From Candidatus Brocadia sinica JPN1 (lineage in GTDB: Bacteria; Planctomycetota; Brocadiia; Brocadiales; Brocadiaceae): a DNA stretch of 64,000 nucleotides. Numbering within the stretch: position 1 is the first letter of the stretch; the number at the start of each line of letters is the position of its first letter. This document shows, one piece after another, positions 54,232-61,379 of the stretch. The notes beneath the pieces are model-generated. The model saw nothing but the letters and a program-made list of their open reading frames with translations, made no database searches and had not been told where the DNA came from. Position numbers and translations under genes: made by a program. The stretch covers positions 2,232,001-2,296,000 of the forward strand of contig NZ_BAFN01000001.1 in assembly GCF_000949635.1 (NCBI RefSeq), given 5' to 3'.

Positions 54232-55938
54232 CTACTCCTCCGAATAGGCAAAACGCCTCATCGTGATAGCGTTTACCGGGCAACGCTTAACGCACAGCCC
54301 GCACCTGATACACTTTTCCTCGTCAATAACCATGACTGCATCCCAATCGCCAGGAACAGTACTCTCGTCCCGTAAGGTATCAGTAGTCTCAACATTTTCA
54401 CGAGAGACCATGGAGATACAATCGTAGGGACAAATATCAATACAACCGCCGCATAGCACGCATTTTTCATCAATAAATATGTTGTAATGACAGAGCAGAC
54501 AGCGTTCCGCTTCCTTAAAAGTATTTTCCCTTGAAAGCCCCAGTTCAGCCTCTGCGTTCAGATTCCACCTTTCTTTCATGGGAAGGGCATCCTGGCATTG
54601 CCTGGGTACAGACTCATAATTGGGCATTCTTTCCGAAGGTGTTTGATCTTTATAATAAAAGGTATATCCTTTTCTTTCTTCCCCTGTTAAAAAGGTATGT
54701 ATCGACCTTGCAGCCTTTCTCCCGTCTGATACCACCTCAATGATATTCCTTGGGCCGGTGACACAATCGCCTCCTGCAAATACGCCCTTTCTGGCAGTCA
54801 TAAAACTTTCGGGGTCAATAACCGGCATTCCCCAGTGATTGATTTTTATTCCAAATCTTTCTGACAGGAATCCGATGTCCGGCGATTGACCAATGGCCGC
54901 TATGATCATGTCAACAGGTATGATGAAATTGCTTCCTTTTATGGGGATCGGACGTCTGCGGCCTTTTTCGTCTGGTTCGCCCAGTTTGTTTTTTATACAT
55001 TCGAGATGTGTCACCTTTCGGTCATGCCCGCCGATTATTTTTACAGGAGAGGTCAGATAGTGCATCTTTATACCTTCTTCCTCTGCCATGCTTACTTCCG
55101 TTTCTCCTGCCGGCATTTCTTCTAAAGTCCTGCGATAAACAATAGAAACCTCTTTTGCGCCCAACCTCAGTGATGAACGAGCACAGTCTATGGCGGTGAA
55201 ACCACCTCCAATAACTGCTATTTTTCCGGGGACATCTTTTATTATCCCGAGATTCGTATTTTTCGTAAAGGTAACGCCGTGCATTACTCCCGCCAGGTCT
55301 TCGCCCGGGATATCAAGCAACTGCGATTTATGAGCGCCCGCAGCAAGGTAAATGACGTTATATTCCTTTAATAATGTATCAAACTTATTGGGTGTGTCTA
55401 TAGGGTTGTTTAAACGAATATCGACACCGAGTTCCTTTATCCAGTTCACGGCATCCTCTATCTTATCGCGTGGCAATCGGTAAGGCGGGATACCCACGCT
55501 TAACATGCCACCAGCAAGTGGGAGCGCTTCGTAAATGACGATATCGTGTCCCTTGAAAGCCAAATCGTGTGCTGCTGCAAGACCTGATGGGCCAGAACCT
55601 ATTATTGCAACGCGCCTTCCCGTTTTTTCCTTGTGCATCGGTTTTACCGGAGACTTTTTAGAGGCGAATTCTGCCGCGCTCCTTTTCAGAGCGCATATTG
55701 AAATGGGTTTATCAATTGCCCCGCGCCGACATGCAGTTTCACAAGGATGAGTGCATACCCTGCCGAGGATATGTGGAAAAAGGTTTGCCATGAAATTCAG
55801 GCGCAACGAGGCATCGAAGTCTCCGGAAACGATGCGTTCTATATAATTCATGGCTGGTGTGTTGACAGGGCATGCATACTGGCAATTGATATTTTCCCTG
55901 AACCAGTGGTCATCGGCCTTGACTATTTTGTAGTCCAC
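54232..55938 (-). CDS. NAD(P)-type FAD/FeS oxidoreductase subunit (GltD-like)
   Basis: The protein starts at GTG 55938 and has 568 residues. The N-terminal Cys group 'CQYACPVNTP' and 'CTHPCETACRRG' binds two FeS clusters as in glutamate synthase small subunit/NfnB types. FAD motif 'GSGPSGLAAAHDLA' and NAD(P) motif 'GGGFTAIDCARSSLRLG' follow, with 'GGDCVTGPRNIIEVVSDGRKAA' at the FAD end. The C-terminal part has two ferredoxin clusters, 'CVLCGGCIDICPYDC' and 'CIRCGLCVKRCPVNA'. In this operon it probably links the quinol-oxidising complex to NAD(P)H. The ribosome-binding site lies in the end of the 50-residue gene upstream. Confidence 0.92.
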   Translation of the reverse strand: MDYKIVKADDHWFRENINCQYACPVNTPAMNYIERIVSGDFDASLRLNFMANLFPHILGRVCTHPCETACRRGAIDKPISICALKRSAAEFASKKSPVKPMHKEKTGRRVAIIGSGPSGLAAAHDLAFKGHDIVIYEALPLAGGMLSVGIPPYRLPRDKIEDAVNWIKELGVDIRLNNPIDTPNKFDTLLKEYNVIYLAAGAHKSQLLDIPGEDLAGVMHGVTFTKNTNLGIIKDVPGKIAVIGGGFTAIDCARSSLRLGAKEVSIVYRRTLEEMPAGETEVSMAEEEGIKMHYLTSPVKIIGGHDRKVTHLECIKNKLGEPDEKGRRRPIPIKGSNFIIPVDMIIAAIGQSPDIGFLSERFGIKINHWGMPVIDPESFMTARKGVFAGGDCVTGPRNIIEVVSDGRKAARSIHTFLTGEERKGYTFYYKDQTPSERMPNYESVPRQCQDALPMKERWNLNAEAELGLSRENTFKEAERCLLCHYNIFIDEKCVLCGGCIDICPYDCISMVSRENVETTDTLRDESTVPGDWDAVMVIDEEKCIRCGLCVKRCPVNAITMRRFAYSEE

Positions 55939-55944
55939 GGAACA

Positions 55945-56097
55945 CTATTCTCCTTTTTGATGCCTTTTTTGTTCTATCCGTTTATCGTTTTCAAACGCCT
56001 GCTGAAAGGTGATCCATGTAAAGAACAAGAGCAGGATTATCAACCCAACAATGGGGATGTTATCAGGTTTCGTTATAATTGCCCAAATATTTTCCAT
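55945..56097 (-). CDS. 50-residue single-span membrane protein of the bc operon
   Basis: This gene is too short for routine calling. It starts at ATG 56097 and ends at TAG 55945. It begins MENIWAIITKPDN, has one membrane segment (about 15-31, 'IVGLIILLLFFTWITF') and a charged tail ('FENDKRIEQKRHQKGE'). Its place between cytochrome b and the FAD/FeS subunit, with the AGGAG for the next gene inside its last codons, supports a real gene. It is probably a small structural subunit or anchor for the soluble flavoprotein. Its own ribosome-binding site is weak. Confidence 0.72.
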   Translation of the reverse strand: MENIWAIITKPDNIPIVGLIILLLFFTWITFQQAFENDKRIEQKRHQKGE

Positions 56098-56217
56098 GGT
56101 TAAATTCTATTTGTAGAGCGACGAGCCTCGTCGCTCTACATTCGAATCATCTAAATGTTTAATACGGGTGAATTGAGAAGAACAAAACACGTATTGAAAT
56201 TTTCAATCAATAAATCT

Positions 56218-57045
56218 TTAAAGCGGCCCGGAAATGCCACCATCCTTGCGGATCCTCCAGAAGTGGACCATCATAAATACACTGATAATAAGAGGTAGTC
56301 CGATACAATGCCATACGTATGCCCTTAATAGGGCATTTCCGCCCACCAGTGAACCACCCAAAAGTGCGAATCGTATGTCATTGTGCGCCGTCATCCCGAG
56401 TTGTTCTCCAAAAGGTCCTTCATGTCCGAGTAAGGGTGTTGAGCGAGCCATATTCGTACCAACCGTTACGGCCCAGAATCCCAATTGGTCCCAGGTAAGC
56501 AGATAACCGGTAAAACTGAGAAGGAGGGTAAGCACCAGCAGAACGACACCCACACACCAGTTAAATTCTCTCGGCGGTTTATAAGAACCCGTTGCAAATA
56601 CGCGGAACATATGGAACCATACGGTTATGACCATCAAGTGGGCGCTCCATCGGTGCAGATTTCTCAAGATCGCCCCGAAGGGTACCTGATATTCCAGGTC
56701 TTTTATATCCCAGTAGGCATCATGCACCGTGGGGCGGTAATAAAACATCAATAATACGCCGGTACCCGTGAGTACCAGGAAGAGGAAGAAACTGATGCCT
56801 CCCATACACCAGGTAAATTTTAACTGGGGCGCATGTCTTTTTACCTTGGCAGGATGTAAGTGCATAAAAACGTTTGAAACGATCTTGAGCATGCGATTCT
56901 TCGGCGTGTCGGCAAAGGTATGCCTGAAGACAGACTTCCATGCCTGCGAGTTAACCGTTACGTACCTGAGCATGCCGAATAACCCTCTTTCTTTCAGCAT
57001 GGTTTTGTATCTTGCCAATAAATTTTCTTTGGGTTTATTAACCAT
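56218..57045 (-). CDS. Cytochrome b (b6-type N-terminal subunit)
   Basis: The protein has 275 residues and four membrane helices. Heme-ligand His pairs are in '[11 protein letters not shown]' (helix B) and in helix D '[22 protein letters not shown]', spaced as in cytochrome b6. The conserved Q-site stretch '[20 protein letters not shown]' is present. A long basic N-terminus of about 70 residues precedes the first helix. The split b6/subunit IV layout resembles b6f-type rather than full-length bc1 cytochrome b. It lies downstream of the Rieske gene. Confidence 0.95.
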   Translation of the reverse strand: MVNKPKENLLARYKTMLKERGLFGMLRYVTVNSQAWKSVFRHTFADTPKNRMLKIVSNVFMHLHPAKVKRHAPQLKFTWCMGGISFFLFLVLTGTGVLLMFYYRPTVHDAYWDIKDLEYQVPFGAILRNLHRWSAHLMVITVWFHMFRVFATGSYKPPREFNWCVGVVLLVLTLLLSFTGYLLTWDQLGFWAVTVGTNMARSTPLLGHEGPFGEQLGMTAHNDIRFALLGGSLVGGNALLRAYVWHCIGLPLIISVFMMVHFWRIRKDGGISGPL

Positions 57046-57103
57046 ATTTGTAGTTGCTTAATTTAATGATAAGGAAATTCAAACAAAAATTTCCTCCCCC
57101 GTA

Positions 57104-57166
57104 ATCCCCCTCACTGAGGGAGACAACCAATTGTCCCCCGCTGGCGGGGGCGAAGGGGGTGGACTC
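57104..57166. repeat. G/C-rich palindromic repeat between Rieske and cytochrome b
   Basis: CCCTCACTGAGGG (short hairpin) is followed by ATTGTCCCCCGCTGGCGGGGGCGAAGG, in which CCCCCGC pairs with GCGGGGG. The unit resembles the dispersed 'cccc..agggagacaa' element type. It falls inside the 200-bp gap of the operon, so it is transcribed. Confidence 0.5.
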
Positions 57167-57245
57167 CAGTCAGGAAAATTTGTATTTAATGACGTCGCTT
57201 TCACAAGAAGGAGATGAAGGGGAAGCCATCCATCAGATTCTTCAT

Positions 57246-57752
57246 TTATACCTTTAAAAATGCCCCAGGCTTGTCCCATTCGCCGCGTTCTCCCCTGAAT
57301 CGTATTCCCGCATCAACAATGATTTGTCCGTCAGTATCCAACGCAACCTTAAATCTTTCCATGGGTCTCGGGGCAGGGCCTTCAATGTTTATTCCATCGG
57401 GTGTGAACCCGCTTCCATGACAAGGGCACTTAAATTTGCCCTCTGATGCAAGCCAGTTAGGAGTGCAACCCAGATGGGTACATTTTGCCTCGATTACATA
57501 GAGGCTGTTGGCTTCTCTGACGATCCATATCCGGAACAGTTTTTTGAACCTTTCGCTTACTCCCTGGGTATATTGGGAAGGATATCCGATCTTATATCTT
57601 GTTGGCGGTTCAATAATAGTCCTTGGAAAGAAGAACCTGACAACGCCGCCAAGCAGTGTAATGAGAAACATCCCAATAAAACCCCATCCCGTGAAGTACA
57701 GGAATCTCCGGCGATTTATTGTAGTTTCTAAATTTTTTGTTGCCTCTACCAT
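57246..57752 (-). CDS. Rieske iron-sulfur protein
   Basis: The frame opens at 57869, but the ATG at 57752 begins the family-like text, giving 168 residues. Twin-arginine-like 'NRRRFLYF' precedes one membrane anchor ('GWGFIGMFLITLLGG'), so Tat export with a retained anchor is likely. The [2Fe-2S] ligands lie in 'CTHLGC' and 'CPCHGSGF', with two Cys and two His in the right order. It is the first gene of the bc operon: Rieske, cytochrome b, 50-residue protein, FAD/FeS subunit, subunit IV, octaheme cytochrome. The ribosome-binding site is weak. Confidence 0.93.
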   Translation of the reverse strand: MVEATKNLETTINRRRFLYFTGWGFIGMFLITLLGGVVRFFFPRTIIEPPTRYKIGYPSQYTQGVSERFKKLFRIWIVREANSLYVIEAKCTHLGCTPNWLASEGKFKCPCHGSGFTPDGINIEGPAPRPMERFKVALDTDGQIIVDAGIRFRGERGEWDKPGAFLKV

Positions 57753-57927
57753 GACACCGATGGATTTCCGTGTATGATGCAGATGCGTGCAAAGTGTAAA
57801 GGATCTTGAGAAGAAAAACGAAGAATTCAAAACTTTTTTTATGTTACCTGTATTTTGCCTGCATTTCAATTAAATAAAAAACGAATTCCTCGAAATGGTA
57901 CAAGAACTTTCAAGTTACACAATACTC

Positions 57928-57950
57928 GTTCCCAAACTCTGTTTGGGAAC
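57928..57950. repeat. Palindrome GTTCCCAAACTCTGTTTGGGAAC
   Basis: Arms GTTCCCAAAC and GTTTGGGAAC flank a 3-nt centre (TCT). The second copy is at 58046-58068. This is a widely dispersed extragenic hairpin type in bacteria with repeat-rich genomes. Confidence 0.75.
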
Positions 57951-58045
57951 GCATCTGGCTGAGAAACTTCGTTTCGAGGAAAACCATACCTATACCTGAA
58001 TTTTGCATACCACACTCACACGAAACAGAGTTTCTTGATCATCGT

Positions 58046-58068
58046 GTTCCCAAACAGAGTTTGGGAAC
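58046..58068. repeat. Palindrome GTTCCCAAACAGAGTTTGGGAAC
   Basis: The same hairpin as at 57928-57950, with centre AGA instead of TCT, which makes it the reverse complement of the first copy. The region 57870-58318 between the bc operon and amt otherwise holds no coding sense that I can support. Confidence 0.75.
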
Positions 58069-58318
58069 AAGCAAAAAGCAAAGCACGGACAAACGAGTTT
58101 GTCGTTCGACTGGGCGCTCACGACGAAGTCGATGCCACCCTAAAAATCCGCATACATAAAAAGAAAATTCCTATACAAATAAATTATGTGGACGAAAAAT
58201 GCTGTCTAATATTCTATTGATTATTTATTGAATGCTGGTAGTATATTGAAACACAAAAGTCCTTTTGGAAATTCAATACATCTGCAATCCGATGTGCTTG
58301 GAGGAAGGAGAACACCCG

Positions 58319-59638
58319 ATGGTGGATATATTAGCAAGAGATATTATTCTTATTGTTTATATGTTGTGGTTAATCATCACTGGGGTATTAGTCTTTTTTA
58401 TGCAGGCAGGCTTTGCTTTTCTCGAGAGCGGGCAGGTTCGCTCGAAAAATGCCACCCATGTCTATATGAAGGTCTGCGCAAACATCGGTTTAGGCACACT
58501 GGTTTGGTGGCTGTTCGGATTTGCCATTTTTTCCGGCAATTGGAACTATTGCCTTCTGGGGGTAACCGATCCGGGAAGTGTGGACAAATTGAATGTATAT
58601 GGGCATTGGTTTACCATGTGGGGTTTTTGCCTTGTTTCATGCTCCATTGCATCGGGTTCCATAGCGGAGAGATTCAGTTTTAAGGCATATCTTATCTACG
58701 TGGTTCTCTATTGCGGGTTCATGTATCCGTTTTTTGGATGGATGGCTTGGTCGGCAGGGCCGTTGTTAAGATGGGGTTATGTGGATTATGCAGGTTCCGT
58801 AGTTGTCCATTTTCAGGGCGGCCTGACGGCCCTTATCGCTGCAATGATTGTTGGTCCGAGGCTTGAGAAATACGCCCGTATGAGTAAAAAGACATGGCTG
58901 TTTGAGTTTGGTCGAGGGGAATGTTACACCATCCCCGGGCACAATGTTTCACAAATGATGCTCGGCGTATTTATATTGTGTGTATGTTTTTATGGGTTTA
59001 ATGTAGGGTCGGTACTGTTGGGGTCGTTATGTGAGCCAACCAGCACGGTAACAGCGCGGAAGATGATCGATGTCCTCGTTTCTGATTTACCCACGACAAC
59101 GGTCAATGTTACAATGAGCATGGCTGGTGGTATCCTTGGAGCGATGTTTGGCGGATGGCTGGTTAACAAAAAACCAGACCCGCTTACCACAGGAAATGGG
59201 GCAATAGCCGGCATGGTGTCTATCTGTGCGGGTGTTGGCTTTACCCACCCTGGTTTTGCCATTGTGGTGGGTGTAATCAGTGGGGGGATTATACCGCTGG
59301 TGGTAAAGTCACTGGATAAGATAGGGATTGATGACACCGTTGGCACGTGCGGGGTGCATTGCACCGCCGGGGCTGTTGGAGGCATTGCAACTGGTGTAAT
59401 GGGACTTATACGCCCGACCTATCACGGCGTGAGTTGCCATATTGGTATACAAGCCCTGGGTTTTGTCATCTGTATTGTTTATGCCTGTCTGTGCTCGATT
59501 ATTATTTTTGGAGGACTCAAAGCCGTAGGTCTTGGCCGTGTGAGCGAGGAAGATGAGACTATGGGGCTGGATATTTCTGAGCATATGACACCAACCTATC
59601 CGGAATTTGTTTCAGCAGGTGGTTTGAAAGGATATTAG
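58319..59638 (+). CDS. amt: Ammonium transporter (Amt/MEP/Rh family)
   Basis: The frame opens at 58265, but the ATG at 58319 has GGAGGAAGGAG just upstream and starts the family text, giving 439 residues and about eleven membrane helices. Pore His residues are in 'VVHFQGGLTAL' and 'CGVHCTAGAVGG', and the phenylalanine gate region is in 'FMQAGFAFLESG'. Ammonium is the anammox substrate, and these genomes carry several amt genes. The helix text has rather more Cys than usual ('LFCVCFYGFN'-like region near 220 and 'CLCS' near 410). The TPR gene starts one base after the stop codon. Confidence 0.95.
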   Translation: MVDILARDIILIVYMLWLIITGVLVFFMQAGFAFLESGQVRSKNATHVYMKVCANIGLGTLVWWLFGFAIFSGNWNYCLLGVTDPGSVDKLNVYGHWFTMWGFCLVSCSIASGSIAERFSFKAYLIYVVLYCGFMYPFFGWMAWSAGPLLRWGYVDYAGSVVVHFQGGLTALIAAMIVGPRLEKYARMSKKTWLFEFGRGECYTIPGHNVSQMMLGVFILCVCFYGFNVGSVLLGSLCEPTSTVTARKMIDVLVSDLPTTTVNVTMSMAGGILGAMFGGWLVNKKPDPLTTGNGAIAGMVSICAGVGFTHPGFAIVVGVISGGIIPLVVKSLDKIGIDDTVGTCGVHCTAGAVGGIATGVMGLIRPTYHGVSCHIGIQALGFVICIVYACLCSIIIFGGLKAVGLGRVSEEDETMGLDISEHMTPTYPEFVSAGGLKGY

Positions 59639-59639
59639 T

Positions 59640-61193
59640 ATGGTACCCATCTTAAAATCGATACCGTTTCTTTCCCTCATAGCCCTTGTTATACAAGGGC
59701 TATTTTTTTCCTTGCATGCCTCAGAAGAACTAAGCAAAAAAAAATCTTCCCTTGATATTTGGGAAAGACCACGTTACGAACAGGCCAGACAGTATGCGAA
59801 AAAGGGGTTAATCGACCTGGCTATACCCGGATTGAAAAAAATAGCCGGGCTTTATCCGGATAACGTGGAAGTTCATGCATATCTCGGATGGGCCTATAGT
59901 CAAAAAGGGTTAATTCCTGACACAGTGGAAGAATTCCAAAAGGTCTTACAGCTAAATCCTGATCTGCAAAGAGAACCCTTTGATTATCCCATGGTAAAAG
60001 ATGTTCCTGCTGTGGTTAAAGAGTTTGCTGAAAATTTTGAAGACTTGATTGGTTGGATAGATAGATTTTCTGGCGCTCATGCAGTACTGGGTTCATGTTA
60101 TGTGCAGCTGGGAAGGTTGGGTGACGCCTTAAACGAGTATAAAAAAGTATTAAATTTGGAATATGGCTATGGAAAAAGAGATTTCATTGCTGGAGAAAAA
60201 GAAACGATATCTGAAATTGACCAGGCTATAAATGAATACGAGGAAGTTCTGAGGTTAAAACCAGATTATGTGGAGGCCTATATTAAATTGGCCTGTGCCC
60301 ATACAGAGAAAGGGATGGTGGATCTGTCCATTGCAGATATGAAGAAGGCGATATCTATTGAACCTGACCGGCTGGAATTACGCGTCTACCTGGGTTGTTT
60401 TTATGCCAGGGAAGGGATGTTCGGCGAGGCCTTAACAGAGTTGCGTGTGGCCAAAAAGACCAGAGACTGTATCTTTGAGAAGCTTATTACGGAGGGGGAA
60501 CGTTGCATTCATGACGGTGTGTTTGATAAAGCAATAACTGCGGCAAGAGATGCCATCAGGGTATATCCCCGAAGTAAAAAGGGATATTGGCTGTTAGCGA
60601 CCGCATATGGTAAAAATGGTGAAACAGATAAAGCGACTGAAATATGCAGGGAGATTATTTCTCTGTACCCGGATGATGTTCACGCCTATGTGTTTCTTGG
60701 GTGGATTTATGTGCAATGTGACTTGATCGAAGAAGCGAAGGACCTGGTGGAATGGGCGATTCGCAGAGAGCCTGAGAATGCTGAAATTCGAACACTAATG
60801 GCTTTTCTCTATGCCTCACAGGATCTTCTAAATGAAGCGATATCCGTGTGTAACATGATTATTGAGTTCCCGGGAAAAAATGATATGGTAAAAAATTATG
60901 GTTGGATGAAAGGAAGGGTGCCTTCTATCGAACAAAAACTCAGAGAGGTAGCGGATAGTTTAGAAATAAAATCCGATTATACGGATGTCTATATATGCTT
61001 AGGGTGGCTACATGCAAAAAATGGAGAATGTGAGAAGGCAATCGCTGCATTGAAAAAAGCTGTTGAATTAACGCCAGGTTCATATAATATCCATCGTTAT
61101 TTGGGAAACCTGTATGTGCAAAATGGGAAGATAAAAGAAGCGCTGGACGAATATAACAAGGCATTGAATATTCTATCAGGCGTTGCTTTGTAA
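59640..61193 (+). CDS. Exported TPR-repeat protein
   Basis: The protein has 517 residues. A signal peptide (about 1-27, ending LHASEE) precedes about ten TPR units with the usual A/Y/G pattern ('VHAYLGWAYSQKGLIPDTVEEF', 'AYIKLACAHTEKGMVDLSI', 'IHRYLGNLYVQNGKIKEALDEY'). It should form a protein-binding superhelix in the periplasm or paryphoplasm. Its start lies one base after the amt stop, so the genes are coupled, yet a strong terminator lies within its signal-peptide codons. Its partner is unknown; a link to the ammonium transporter is inferred only from position. Confidence 0.85.
   Translation: MVPILKSIPFLSLIALVIQGLFFSLHASEELSKKKSSLDIWERPRYEQARQYAKKGLIDLAIPGLKKIAGLYPDNVEVHAYLGWAYSQKGLIPDTVEEFQKVLQLNPDLQREPFDYPMVKDVPAVVKEFAENFEDLIGWIDRFSGAHAVLGSCYVQLGRLGDALNEYKKVLNLEYGYGKRDFIAGEKETISEIDQAINEYEEVLRLKPDYVEAYIKLACAHTEKGMVDLSIADMKKAISIEPDRLELRVYLGCFYAREGMFGEALTELRVAKKTRDCIFEKLITEGERCIHDGVFDKAITAARDAIRVYPRSKKGYWLLATAYGKNGETDKATEICREIISLYPDDVHAYVFLGWIYVQCDLIEEAKDLVEWAIRREPENAEIRTLMAFLYASQDLLNEAISVCNMIIEFPGKNDMVKNYGWMKGRVPSIEQKLREVADSLEIKSDYTDVYICLGWLHAKNGECEKAIAALKKAVELTPGSYNIHRYLGNLYVQNGKIKEALDEYNKALNILSGVAL
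59681..59709 (+). terminator. Intrinsic terminator inside the 5' end of the TPR gene
   Basis: AGCCCTTGT (59681-59689) pairs perfectly with ACAAGGGCT (59693-59701) around the 3-nt loop TAT, and is followed by A and seven T (59703-59709). This is a textbook rho-independent terminator. It lies 42 bp past the amt stop, and the codons it covers encode part of the signal peptide. Ribosomes on the TPR start could unfold it, so TPR expression may depend on coupled translation. Confidence 0.85.
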
Positions 61194-61271
61194 TAATGAG
61201 CAAGGCTAAGTCTCATGCCAACAAAAACATTTGGAACCACAGATTTCACAAAGTACACAAAATATTTTAAT

Positions 61272-61370
61272 ATTTTTAGCAAAAATTATGAATAAAATTA
61301 ACCCTATCAGGGTTGATCCACAAATTTCGTGCTTCGGATTTTGTCTTTTCCGAATCGTTCGGGTCAGGGG
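61272..61370 (-). repeat. Dispersed ~90-bp repeat, copy 2 (opposite orientation)
   Basis: On the minus strand it reads CCCTGACCCGAACGATTCGG, then ACAAAATCCGAAGCACGAAA, then the hairpin AACCCTGATAGGGTT and finally TTTTTGCTAAAAA. It matches 10593-10680 with scattered substitutions and an ~8-bp insertion. It lies directly upstream of the kinase start at 61380, so its T-rich end points away from that gene. Confidence 0.8.
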
Positions 61371-61379
61371 GCACTGGCG

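Noticed and set aside
58236-58252. Sigma-54-like promoter TGGTAG...TTGAAA upstream of amt
   Set aside because: The GG to GC spacing is one base short and the -12 element lacks GC (it reads GA), so it does not meet the consensus.
57870-58318. Possible RNA gene formed by the two GTTCCCAAAC hairpins
   Set aside because: The hairpins are dispersed palindromes of a common type and nothing between them suggests a conserved RNA.
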